A stretch of 64,000 nt of DNA from Bacteroidota bacterium (GTDB lineage: Bacteria > Bacteroidota > Bacteroidia > Cytophagales > Cytophagaceae): the NCBI GenBank assembly GCA_023392125.1, contig JAEVZS010000009.1, positions 1 through 64,000 on the forward strand. Reading direction: 5' to 3'. The notes under the pieces were generated by a model. That model searched no databases. It was not told where the DNA came from and saw only the letters and a program-made list of their open reading frames with translations. Every line of letters begins with the position of its first letter. Positions within the stretch are counted from its first letter, which is position 1. Below, in pieces: positions 7,591-15,587 of the stretch. Position numbers and translations under genes: made by a program.

Positions 7591-9048
7591 ATGACGGGAA
7601 AATACAGCATAGGGAGAATATTTATTCCCGGAGGAATAGTTTCTCCGGGGGATTTGCGGAGAATCGCCACCACAGCATTTCATTTTGGTATTCCGTTTCT
7701 GAATCTGGGATTCCGCCAGCAGATAATGCTTCGGTATAAAGAAAAGCAGCGGGCAGATCTGGAAGTACGTTTTGCCAACTTACAATATGATTTCAGGTCG
7801 GGGCCGGTAAAGGAAGCAAATATCGTAAGTTCATGTCCGGTACAGGGAATAGCTGCCGGCAGGAAGTGGCTCAGTGAAGGAATCTATCGGGAAACCCTGG
7901 CCTCATTCTCCTATACTCCGGCAATTGAAATTAACATATGCGATCCATTGCAGGGAATGTTTCCTTTGTTTGGAGGGAGGCTCAATTATCTTGCTTCCGA
8001 GTTCGAAAATTACTGGCATCTGTACATTGTTCATCCTGTATCTCTGGTACGCTGGGAATGGCCGGTACTGATTGATAGTCGTGAAATCGCATCGCTTTCC
8101 TTTGAGATTGAACGGATACTGACCGGGCATCCGGACATATCACTACCTGAGCTCGAATCAGCAATATATAATCTGAAAGAATGGACGTTCCGGCTGGTTA
8201 CTGATAAAGCAGTCTTCCGGTCCCGGAGATTTTTCTATTACGAAGGAATTCATTCTCTGGGCGGCAATAGCTACTGGCTTGGTATTTATGAGCGCCTGAA
8301 TCAATATCCGGTAGAGTTTATGGAAGCTGTAGCCATGCTATGCAGTCAGACAGATATCGGTAGTATATCCATTACACCATACAAATCCATAATCATTAAG
8401 AATATCAGGGAAAAAGATCTGCCACTCTGGGAAAATCTGCTGGGAAAATACCGGATTAATACAGCGCATTCTGCTCTTGAAGTGAACTTTTTGTTGCCGG
8501 ATATGCATCAAGGGGCGTTGAAATTGCGAAAGTCTATTGTCGATTATTTTGATAACCGGGAAGTTCGCTCCGAAGGTCTGGTGTTTGCCCTGCACGCGGA
8601 ATCCATTCCTTTTTCCGATGCATTGGTTCTGATCGAGGAAGTGTCCGGAATAAGCGTCATGGGTAAAAAGTTCTTCGACATGTACAGGATACGCTATAAA
8701 AAGGATTTTAATGCGTATGAAACGGAATACATAACATTCTCAGATTATATAAAAAAACGCGATATACCGGAAGTGCTTATTTATTTGTGCAGTCTGTATT
8801 ATGAGCGAGTCCGGGTACGGCAGGAAAAAAAAGAGCTTCCGGAGCAGAAAGAGCCGCAATCTCCCGTCAGCTACAGCTGCTCTTTTTGTCTGACAGAGTA
8901 CAGTGAGGAGTACGGTGATTCGTTCAATGGTATTATCCCCGGAATTCCTTTTGAATTATTGTCAGAAAGCTATGAATGTCCCCTTTGCGGGGCTTCCAAA
9001 AATAGTTTTGTAAAGATGCCAGCAGAAGGAGGCGGATATGATCACTGA
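7591..9048 (+). CDS. Nitrite/sulfite-reductase-like protein with C-terminal rubredoxin domain
   Basis: The protein has 485 residues. The N-terminus resembles the ferredoxin-like half-domain of sirohaem nitrite/sulfite reductases: GIVSPGDLRRIA, then NLGFRQQIMLRY in place of the usual TxRQxxQ motif, then SSCPVQGIAAG near residue 76. The paired Cys motifs that hold sirohaem and [4Fe-4S] (C-x5-C, C-x3-C) are not visible in the second half. Residues 428-470 form a rubredoxin: YSCSFC, an acidic GIIPGIPFE segment, and YECPLCG. It is 7 nt after the nitrate reductase and overlaps moaA by 11 nt, so it is co-transcribed. It may be an electron carrier or docking partner for nitrate/nitrite reduction. The rubredoxin call is firm; the reductase relationship is by motif only. 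Confidence 0.7.
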   Translation: MTGKYSIGRIFIPGGIVSPGDLRRIATTAFHFGIPFLNLGFRQQIMLRYKEKQRADLEVRFANLQYDFRSGPVKEANIVSSCPVQGIAAGRKWLSEGIYRETLASFSYTPAIEINICDPLQGMFPLFGGRLNYLASEFENYWHLYIVHPVSLVRWEWPVLIDSREIASLSFEIERILTGHPDISLPELESAIYNLKEWTFRLVTDKAVFRSRRFFYYEGIHSLGGNSYWLGIYERLNQYPVEFMEAVAMLCSQTDIGSISITPYKSIIIKNIREKDLPLWENLLGKYRINTAHSALEVNFLLPDMHQGALKLRKSIVDYFDNREVRSEGLVFALHAESIPFSDALVLIEEVSGISVMGKKFFDMYRIRYKKDFNAYETEYITFSDYIKKRDIPEVLIYLCSLYYERVRVRQEKKELPEQKEPQSPVSYSCSFCLTEYSEEYGDSFNGIIPGIPFELLSESYECPLCGASKNSFVKMPAEGGGYDH

Positions 9049-9976
9049 CAGCCTGGGACGTTCATTCAGAAAGCTAAGAATCAGTCTTACCTCAGGGTGC
9101 AACCTTGCCTGTACCTATTGTGTGCCTCAGGGAAATCCTGTAATTAAAACACAAAGACAGGAGGGGCTAAGCGCAAAACAATTTGCTGCTCTGGTAGAAA
9201 AGATTCACAGGATTAATCCGCTTGATTCGGTTCGTCTGACAGGGGGTGAGCCACTGTTGTACAGAGAATTGCCCTATCTGACAGAAGCTATTGCCGATAT
9301 GGGTATTGAAGTGGGTATGACTACCAATGCGCTTTTGTTAAAGAAACATATTGCCACGTTATATCAGGCCGGATTGCGCAATGTAAATATATCGCTGGAT
9401 GCTGCAGACCCGGTTATTTTTTATCGTATGACGGGGAGTCTGAAATATGAGGATGTATGTCAGGGGATAGAGATGGCTCTTCAGACAGGAATATTGGTCA
9501 AGCTAAACGCTGTAATCATCCGGGATGTGAATGAGAATCAGATCCTGCCTCTGCTTGAATATGCCGGCAAAAAAGATATTCCGGTCCGTTTTCTGGAGCT
9601 TATGGCGATGGGGCATCTTCATTCTGCTTACAGGGATAAGGTGATTGCGGAAGAAGCAATTCTGAAATGTATCACCAAATCATACCGGATTTTTCCTTTC
9701 TTAAGAAAAGCCGGGGCAACGGCCCGTTACTGGCAGACAGAAAATCATATCCGCTTCGGGATAATCAGCAATCACAGCCAGCCCTTTTGCAGCGATTGTG
9801 ATCGGCTGAGACTGGATAGCCGGGGCAATATATACGGATGTATAAGTGCAGGAAAAGGTTATTCCATAGTGGAGTCCACATCGGATGATATATCTGACAA
9901 GCTGAAGTCTGCGCTTGAACAGAAACAAAACACCTTTACGGGAAGTACCATGTCTATGCAATATATAGGAGGTTAA
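9038..9976 (+). CDS. moaA: GTP 3',8-cyclase MoaA (molybdenum cofactor biosynthesis)
   Basis: The protein has 312 residues. It is a radical-SAM enzyme that rearranges GTP in the first step of molybdopterin synthesis. The N-terminal cluster cysteines are 21, 25 and 28 (GCNLACTYC), followed by RLTGGEPLL. The C-terminal cluster typical of MoaA is present as FCSDCDRLRLDSRGNIYGC. The protein ends in GG, as MoaA needs for activity. The start overlaps the rubredoxin gene by 11 nt. The gene belongs to the operon that supplies cofactor to the nitrate reductase; moaC, which acts with MoaA, is not in the window. Confidence 0.95.
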   Translation: MITDSLGRSFRKLRISLTSGCNLACTYCVPQGNPVIKTQRQEGLSAKQFAALVEKIHRINPLDSVRLTGGEPLLYRELPYLTEAIADMGIEVGMTTNALLLKKHIATLYQAGLRNVNISLDAADPVIFYRMTGSLKYEDVCQGIEMALQTGILVKLNAVIIRDVNENQILPLLEYAGKKDIPVRFLELMAMGHLHSAYRDKVIAEEAILKCITKSYRIFPFLRKAGATARYWQTENHIRFGIISNHSQPFCSDCDRLRLDSRGNIYGCISAGKGYSIVESTSDDISDKLKSALEQKQNTFTGSTMSMQYIGG

Positions 9977-9986
9977 ATCAATCAAT

Positions 9987-10229
9987 ATGCAAGTCAGTGT
10001 TTTTGTATTTGCAGGGCTTAAAGCATTTTTTGAGCCGTGTTTTGAACTACAGCTACCGGATAATGCTCCTGTGACGGAAATGATCGGAGCATTGCGGCGA
10101 CAGAATTCCGGGAGTATGGAGTTGCTTAGCCGGTCCCGTGTAGCGGTAGATGAAGAATTTGTATCCAATGACTATAAATTATCAGACAATGACCGGATAT
10201 ACATACTGCCCCCCTCCAGCGGTGGCTGA
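9987..10229 (+). CDS. moaD: Molybdopterin synthase small subunit MoaD
   Basis: This is an 80-residue ubiquitin-like sulfur carrier of the ThiS/MoaD fold. The essential C-terminal Gly-Gly, which is thiocarboxylated before sulfur transfer, is visible in PPSSGG. The sequence NDRIYILPP before it is typical. The gene starts 10 nt after moaA, and its stop codon overlaps the proposed GTG start of moaE, which fits equimolar production of the two synthase subunits. Confidence 0.9.
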   Translation: MQVSVFVFAGLKAFFEPCFELQLPDNAPVTEMIGALRRQNSGSMELLSRSRVAVDEEFVSNDYKLSDNDRIYILPPSSGG

Positions 10230-10668
10230 GCCCTTATCGGTGCAACCGCTTTATTTACCGGCCTTGCTTGCGGATATTCAGGATCCGAGAGCCGGAGCTG
10301 TGGTTTTGTTTAGCGGAGAGGCCCGGAATCACTCAAATGGTTCGACAGTGGTGGCGCTGGAGTATGAAGCATATGAGCCTATGGCGATCAGAATGATTAA
10401 CAATATTGTCGCAGAGGCGATCGATAAGTTTTCGCTGCATAAGGCTTTGTGCAGACACAGACTGGGAAGGGTGGACGTAGGGGAGAGCGCAGTAGTTGTT
10501 ATAACTGCTTCATCGCACCGGGCCGAGGCTTATGCTGCCAATCGCTATATCATAGACAGGGTAAAGCATGAAGTCCCCATATGGAAAAAGGAACTATTTA
10601 TTGACGGCACCAGCAGCTACAGCCATAATTGCAGCTGTCATGCACATAATACAGAAACAGATGATTAA
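10222..10668 (+). CDS. moaE: Molybdopterin synthase catalytic subunit MoaE
   Basis: The protein has 148 residues from a GTG at 10222 that overlaps the last codons of moaD. An in-frame ATG at 10150 would add 24 residues and a long overlap with moaD, and the family is usually about 150 residues, so I chose GTG. Characteristic motifs are GAVVLFSGEARNHSNG, LEYEAYEPMA, HRLGRVDVGE and KHEVPIWKKE, which holds the catalytic lysines. It converts cyclic pyranopterin monophosphate to molybdopterin using the MoaD thiocarboxylate. It overlaps mobA by 8 nt. Confidence 0.92.
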   Translation: MAEPLSVQPLYLPALLADIQDPRAGAVVLFSGEARNHSNGSTVVALEYEAYEPMAIRMINNIVAEAIDKFSLHKALCRHRLGRVDVGESAVVVITASSHRAEAYAANRYIIDRVKHEVPIWKKELFIDGTSSYSHNCSCHAHNTETDD

Positions 10669-11251
10669 TATACTTATTCTTTGCGGAGGTCTTAGTACCA
10701 GAATGGGAACGGACAAGGGCACATTAATGGCACAGGGAAAAACATGGGTGCAGCATGCTATTCATTCGGCTCAAATTGCCAAAAGTCCTGTTTTTCTGTC
10801 TGTAAATGCTGCACAGGCAGAAAAGTACTCCGGATTATTTCCCAATAATCCGCTTATCATTGATGATTTTGCTTTTGCGGAAGGACCGCTGAAGGGTATT
10901 ATGACTGCACATAAATATTATCCGGATACTGACTGGCTGGTAATGGCCTGTGATATGCCGGGCGTCTCTTCACGTACGGTTTTAAGTATTCTGAAAGCAT
11001 ATCATACGGACAAACGGGCGGATTTTTATCTTTTCGAAACCGGAGATGGTCTTCAGCCTTTTCCCGGAATTTATACAGCAGGTATTCTGAAATGGATATA
11101 CAACTACAGTCTGATAGGAAAGTTGCAGAATAACAGCCTTAAAGGAATAACCGAATTTGGAAAAGTATACCGGCAGTCCCTTATACCGGGCAGAGAAAGT
11201 GATTTGTATAATTATAACAGGGTAGAAGATTTAAAAAAGCTGGCTAACTGA
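10661..11251 (+). CDS. mobA: Molybdenum cofactor guanylyltransferase MobA
   Basis: The protein has 196 residues from the ATG at 10661, giving the normal N-terminus MINILILCGGLSTRMG with the nucleotide-binding GGxSxRMGxDK motif. CDMPGVS carries the metal-binding aspartate. It attaches GMP to Mo-molybdopterin to make the bis-MGD form used by Nap/Nas-type nitrate reductases, matching the enzyme encoded at 4065. The upstream extension of the ORF (from 10568) lies inside moaE and is not used. The 3' end converges on and overlaps rnc by 8 nt with no terminator between. Confidence 0.9.
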   Translation: MINILILCGGLSTRMGTDKGTLMAQGKTWVQHAIHSAQIAKSPVFLSVNAAQAEKYSGLFPNNPLIIDDFAFAEGPLKGIMTAHKYYPDTDWLVMACDMPGVSSRTVLSILKAYHTDKRADFYLFETGDGLQPFPGIYTAGILKWIYNYSLIGKLQNNSLKGITEFGKVYRQSLIPGRESDLYNYNRVEDLKKLAN

Positions 11252-11966
11252 TAATAGAGAGCTTCTGGCAGGCATTTTCGGCTGCTGCCTGTTCAGCTTT
11301 CTTTTTACTAAGCCCGTTGCCCTGGCTGACAGGTTCATTTTCGATCAGAACCTCAGAAGTAAACTCTTTATGGTTTTTTCCTGAAATTTCTTTGATCAGG
11401 ACAAATTTGATGTCTTTATTGGTTTTCTGAGCCCACTCGATAAGTATGCTCTTAAAGTTTTTATTTACGGAAACAATTTCTTTCAGGTCGAAATTGGGAC
11501 TTATGAGCTTTTTGATAATAAACTTTTTACATCGCTTGAATCCCTTGTCGAGGAATACAGCGCCAATCAGCGCTTCCAGCGCATCGCCATAGAGTGATTT
11601 ATGAGCATAGCTGGATTTGTAGCTGTGAAAAGTAATGATACGATCCAGGCCGATCTTAAAGCCAAGCTTGTTCATTTCCTCGCGATTGACAATACGCGCT
11701 CTGATCTCTGTCAGAAAGCCTTCGCTTTTGAACGGGTATTTCTTAAACAGTAATTCGGCTACTACTGTACCAAGCACCGAATCTCCCAGAAATTCGAGCC
11801 GTTCATAGGAGTCTATGTTATCTTTTGCTGCGGAGGAATGCCTCAGCGCAGTTTTATAAAGAACAAGATTGCCTGGCATGTAGCCGGTTATGTTCTTAAT
11901 GGAATACATTAACTCTTTGTCACGGCCGGAGCTACGCAGCAGAGAATATATTCCTTTGATGGACAC
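11244..11966 (-). CDS. rnc: Ribonuclease III
   Basis: The protein has 240 residues. The RNase III signature YERLEFLGDSVLG lies near residues 53-65, with the second acidic cluster in LYGDALEALIGAVFLD. A C-terminal double-stranded RNA-binding domain spans about 165-238 (VLIENEPVSQGNGLSKKKAEQAA). It processes rRNA precursors and structured mRNAs. The start is GTG, whose G is the last base of the fabF stop (TAGTG), so translation is coupled to fabF. The order acpP-fabF-rnc is common in Bacteroidota. Confidence 0.95.
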   Translation of the reverse strand: MSIKGIYSLLRSSGRDKELMYSIKNITGYMPGNLVLYKTALRHSSAAKDNIDSYERLEFLGDSVLGTVVAELLFKKYPFKSEGFLTEIRARIVNREEMNKLGFKIGLDRIITFHSYKSSYAHKSLYGDALEALIGAVFLDKGFKRCKKFIIKKLISPNFDLKEIVSVNKNFKSILIEWAQKTNKDIKFVLIKEISGKNHKEFTSEVLIENEPVSQGNGLSKKKAEQAAAENACQKLSIIS

Positions 11967-13219
11967 TATTCGCTATATTTTCTGAGAATTATAGAACAGT
12001 TATGACCGCCAAACCCGAATGTATTGCTCAGAGCGATGTTGATTTCTCTTTTTTGTGCTTTGTTAAACGTCAGATTAAGACGACTGTCAAAGTTCTCATC
12101 ATCCGTAAAATGGTTGATGGTAGGCGGTACAGTCTGATGCTGTATGGCCAGGATACAAGCCAGCGCTTCAATAGCACCTGCAGCTCCAAGCAAATGTCCG
12201 GTCATCGATTTGGTAGAGCTTATATTCATTTTATAGGCATGTTCACCAAATACAGTCTGAATAGCTTTTATTTCACCGAGGTCTCCCAGTGGAGTGGATG
12301 TGCCATGAACGTTGATGTAGTCGATTTCCTCAGGACGTATGCTGGCGTCGCGAAGGGCATTAAGCATTACGTTTTTGGCGCCGAGTCCTTCGGGGTGCGG
12401 AGCGGTTAGATGATAGGCATCGGCTGACATTCCGCCACCGATGATTTCAGCATAGATTTTTGCTCCCCGGGCTTTTGCGTGCTCAAGTTCTTCCAATACG
12501 ATTGCGCCGGCACCTTCACCCAGTACAAAACCATCACGGTCTTTGTCAAAAGGTCTGGATGCTGTCTCCGGAGAGTCATTTCTTTCCGAAAGGGCCTTGA
12601 GAGCATTAAATCCGCCTATTCCGGATTCGGTAACAGCGGCTTCGGAACCGCCTGATACAATAATATCAGCTATTCCCAGGCGAATATAGTTGAATGAATC
12701 AACAATCGCGTTAGTGGAAGAAGCACAGGCGGAGACCGTGACAAAGTTGGGACCGCGGAACCCATTGCGAATGGAGATCCAGCCGGCACTGATGTCAGCG
12801 ATCATTTTAGGAATGAAGAAAGGATTAAATCGGGGGGTGCCATCTCCCAGGGCGAATTGGGATACTTCGTCCTGGAAGGTGCGTAAACCTCCGATTCCCG
12901 ATCCCCATATTACACCTATTCTATCGGCATTAAGTTGAGATAAGTCTATTGCGGCATCTTTGATAGCCTGATCGGAACAGACTACGGCAAACTGAGTAAA
13001 AGGATCCATTTTTCGTGCTTCCTTCCGCTCGATAAAGTCTTCCGCATTAAAACCTTTTACCTCGCAGGCAAATTTAGTTTTTGATTTCTCAGCATTGAAT
13101 CTTGTTATAGGAGCGGCACCACTTACTCCTGCCTCCAGGTTTTTCCAATATTCTTCAACATTGTTACCCAGTGGAGTAAGTGCACCTAGTCCTGTAACAA
13201 CAACTCTTTTTAATGTCAT
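11966..13219 (-). CDS. fabF: 3-oxoacyl-[ACP] synthase II FabF (housekeeping fatty acid synthesis)
   Basis: The protein has 417 residues. The Cys-His-His triad is visible in VSACASSTNAI, NVHGTSTPLGD and SMTGHLLGAAG, with the gating segment NTFGFGGHN at the end. It elongates acyl-ACP by condensation with malonyl-ACP in the cytoplasm. The gene sits 44 nt downstream of acpP and is coupled to rnc. Position with acpP and rnc marks it as the primary fatty acid enzyme, separate from the pigment ketosynthases at 30-43 kb. Confidence 0.95.
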   Translation of the reverse strand: MTLKRVVVTGLGALTPLGNNVEEYWKNLEAGVSGAAPITRFNAEKSKTKFACEVKGFNAEDFIERKEARKMDPFTQFAVVCSDQAIKDAAIDLSQLNADRIGVIWGSGIGGLRTFQDEVSQFALGDGTPRFNPFFIPKMIADISAGWISIRNGFRGPNFVTVSACASSTNAIVDSFNYIRLGIADIIVSGGSEAAVTESGIGGFNALKALSERNDSPETASRPFDKDRDGFVLGEGAGAIVLEELEHAKARGAKIYAEIIGGGMSADAYHLTAPHPEGLGAKNVMLNALRDASIRPEEIDYINVHGTSTPLGDLGEIKAIQTVFGEHAYKMNISSTKSMTGHLLGAAGAIEALACILAIQHQTVPPTINHFTDDENFDSRLNLTFNKAQKREINIALSNTFGFGGHNCSIILRKYSE

Positions 13220-13263
13220 AAAAGATTGTAAAGTGGGGAATAATTTATAAACCTTTCGTGAGC

Positions 13264-13500
13264 TTATTTCACGTTTGCTTCAAGATAAGAAACAGCCTGG
13301 CCTACAGTTGAAATGTTTTCAGCCTGCTCATCAGGGATTGAGATGTTGAATTCTTTCTCAAACTCCATGATCAGCTCTACCGTGTCTAAAGAGTCAGCAC
13401 CAAGATCATTGGTGAAACTTGCTTCAGGAGTTACTTCAGATTCCTCAACTCCTAGTTTGTCAACGATAATACTTTTTACTTTTTGTGCGATTTCTGACAT
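13264..13500 (-). CDS. acpP: Acyl carrier protein AcpP (primary)
   Basis: The protein has 78 residues from the ATG at 13500. The phosphopantetheine attachment serine is Ser37 in LGADSLDTVEL. It is acidic and has the length and helices of fatty acid ACPs (MSEIAQKVKSIIVDKLGV at the start). A 21-codon upstream in-frame extension is rich in Phe and Cys and is not plausible. It is first in an acpP-fabF-rnc transcript and divergent from the IPExxxVDY gene. Confidence 0.95.
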   Translation of the reverse strand: MSEIAQKVKSIIVDKLGVEESEVTPEASFTNDLGADSLDTVELIMEFEKEFNISIPDEQAENISTVGQAVSYLEANVK

Positions 13501-13598
13501 TGTTTTAAGTTTTTTAGTAAAACAGGTGCAAAGAAATAGGAAAAAGTAATTCCAGTCAAACAAAATTTTTTTATTCTTTTTCTGTTAGGATTTTCTTT

Positions 13599-13606
13599 TA
13601 CCTTTG
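13599..13606 (+). promoter_or_regulatory. Candidate -7 box for the IPExxxVDY-pyk operon
   Basis: TACCTTTG matches TAnnTTTG and lies 51 nt upstream of the ATG at 13658, in the intergenic region divergent from acpP. No TTTG -33 element was recognised at the usual spacing. Confidence 0.4.
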
Positions 13607-13657
13607 TCAGATACTAAAAAGAGTGGCCAGAAGGCTGTTCTTTAAAGGAAAAAGACA

Positions 13658-14089
13658 ATGAAAATAACCAGGCTCAGGGTTGATTTTGACTATGATTTTC
13701 ATCTTTTCGGGCTTATATCTCCGGTAAAAGACTATAAACTGGCCTGGCATTTGAATAAATCCTTAAATTTGCATCTGCGCAGAGAACCTGATTTACAATT
13801 TGAGTTTCTTGATAAAAGTAAAATTTATATATGCAATTTTATTTTTGGAAAGGAATATAGTAGCTTTAGGCTCTTAAAAAATAAGGCATGCGAGTTTTAT
13901 AATACAGCAAAGCCCTATATTGTTCCAGAACTAAAGGAATATGATTATCTGTTAGTTTTTAAGGATGAGGCAGATGAGGTTTTATCCGGTGAGATTCTGG
14001 AATTATTGAAAGAGGTACCCGTTGTACAATACGTAAAAGAAATAGATTTAATTAATCTTAGATCAAAAGAGAATTTAATTTTTAATTAA
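13658..14089 (+). CDS. IPExxxVDY family protein
   Basis: This is a 143-residue cytoplasmic protein without a signal peptide or membrane segment. The family name motif appears as VPELKEYDYLLVF around residues 92-104, with a conserved beginning (RLRVDFDYDFHLFGLISP). The family is restricted to Bacteroidota and has no assigned function. It lies 3 nt before pyk and opposite acpP, a neighbourhood repeated across the phylum, so the two genes are surely co-transcribed. Confidence 0.85.
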   Translation: MKITRLRVDFDYDFHLFGLISPVKDYKLAWHLNKSLNLHLRREPDLQFEFLDKSKIYICNFIFGKEYSSFRLLKNKACEFYNTAKPYIVPELKEYDYLLVFKDEADEVLSGEILELLKEVPVVQYVKEIDLINLRSKENLIFN

Positions 14090-14092
14090 GCG

Positions 14093-15514
14093 ATGAACCG
14101 TTCAAAGAAAACAAAAATTATTGCTACCGTTGGTCCTGCAAGTAATACTAAGGAAAAGTTATGGGAACTGGTAGAAGCAGGAGTAAACATCTTCAGGCTT
14201 AATTTTTCTCATGGTACGCATGACCAGCATCTGCAGGTTATTAAGTATATAAGGGAATTAAACGAAGAGCATAACTGCAATATCGCCATTCTTCAGGATT
14301 TACAGGGCCCGAAAATCAGGACGGATGAAGTAGAAAATAACGGTGTCGAGCTTGTTGAAGGTGAAACAATTACTATATGCAGAGATAAGATTCTTGGTAA
14401 TAGTAAGCGTATCAGTACCTCATATCAGAGTCTTACTTCAGATGTTAAAGTCGGAGATATGATTCTGATCGATGATGGGAACATCGAGCTGAAGGTGCTT
14501 GAGACGAGCAATGGGGAAGTTAAGGCTGAGATTGTATACGGCGGTATACTGAAGTCAAGAAAAGGTATTAACCTTCCTAATACACAGGTATCGGAACCTT
14601 CTCTTACTGAGAAAGACCGCAGGGATCTCGTATTTGGCCTTGAGCAGAATCTTGACTGGATTGCTTTATCTTTCGTAAGAAAAGCAGAAGATATTATCGA
14701 GCTAAAGGAAATAATTAAAAAAGCGAATAGCCGTTCCAAGGTAGTTGCAAAAATTGAGAAGCCGGAAGCTATTCAGAATATTGACGAAGTCATTGAACAC
14801 TCCGATGCCGTTATGGTGGCCAGAGGAGACCTGGGGGTTGAAATCCTGATGGAAGAAGTGCCGATGCTTCAGAAAATGATTGTTGAAAAATGCAACCATC
14901 TTGGCAAGCCTGTGATTATTGCTACCCAGATGATGGAAAGCATGATCAAGAATCCAAGGCCTACCAGAGCGGAAGCCAATGACGTAGCCAATGCAATTCT
15001 TGACGGTGCTGATGTGGTGATGCTGAGTGCAGAAACTGCTTCCGGGGATTATCCGGTTCTGACGGTAAAAAGCATGAGCAGAATCTGTCTTGCGGTAGAA
15101 AAGCAGGAAAGTGTATACAATAAGCGTCTTGATTTTGCTCCGGCAACTCCGGATGAATATTGTGACAGCCTTATATCAACCGCGTGCAGCCTGGCTGCAA
15201 AAGTTGGTGCAAAAGCTGTGATCGGTCTTAGCCAGACAGGATACTCTGCATACAGAATAGCCAGTCATCGTCCAAACTCTGATATCTATGTGGTTACCTC
15301 TGATAAGGAGCTTCTGACACAGCTTAACCTGATCTGGGGTGTCAAGGGCATTCAGTTTAATGAATGGTCGTCTACTGACGAGACAATTGACAAAGTGAAA
15401 GACCATCTTGTAAAGCTTGGATATCTGCAGCCTGGTGATGTATATGTTGCTACAGCAAATATGCCGATTGCCAAAAAACAGAGAGCAAACATGCTTAAAC
15501 TGGGTCTTGTTTAA
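14093..15514 (+). CDS. pyk: Pyruvate kinase
   Basis: The protein has 473 residues. It makes pyruvate and ATP from phosphoenolpyruvate and ADP. It starts with the typical KKTKIIATVGPAS, carries the active-site lysine/glutamate motif KIEKPEAIQNIDE, VARGDLGVEI and the MMESMIKNPRPTRAE loop, and has the C-terminal allosteric domain (SQTGYSAYRIASHRP). The length is normal for the family. The gene follows the IPExxxVDY gene by 3 nt and ends at a strong hairpin terminator. Confidence 0.96.
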   Translation: MNRSKKTKIIATVGPASNTKEKLWELVEAGVNIFRLNFSHGTHDQHLQVIKYIRELNEEHNCNIAILQDLQGPKIRTDEVENNGVELVEGETITICRDKILGNSKRISTSYQSLTSDVKVGDMILIDDGNIELKVLETSNGEVKAEIVYGGILKSRKGINLPNTQVSEPSLTEKDRRDLVFGLEQNLDWIALSFVRKAEDIIELKEIIKKANSRSKVVAKIEKPEAIQNIDEVIEHSDAVMVARGDLGVEILMEEVPMLQKMIVEKCNHLGKPVIIATQMMESMIKNPRPTRAEANDVANAILDGADVVMLSAETASGDYPVLTVKSMSRICLAVEKQESVYNKRLDFAPATPDEYCDSLISTACSLAAKVGAKAVIGLSQTGYSAYRIASHRPNSDIYVVTSDKELLTQLNLIWGVKGIQFNEWSSTDETIDKVKDHLVKLGYLQPGDVYVATANMPIAKKQRANMLKLGLV

Positions 15515-15545
15515 GAGCCTTAATCAGTATATTATAATTTTCAGC

Positions 15546-15573
15546 AAAAGGGGTAAACATTTACCCCTTTTTT
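15546..15573 (+). terminator. Rho-independent terminator after pyk
   Basis: An 11-bp inverted repeat (AAAGGGGTAAA / TTTACCCCTTT) with a very short loop is followed by a T-rich run. It starts about 30 nt after the pyk stop codon and 15 nt before the next ATG. Confidence 0.8.
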
Positions 15574-15587
15574 AATTTAATAAACCT

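Noticed and set aside
10150..10221. Longer moaE beginning at an ATG at 10150.
   Set aside because: It would overlap moaD by 80 nt and add residues that are not part of the family; the GTG at 10222 gives the usual length.
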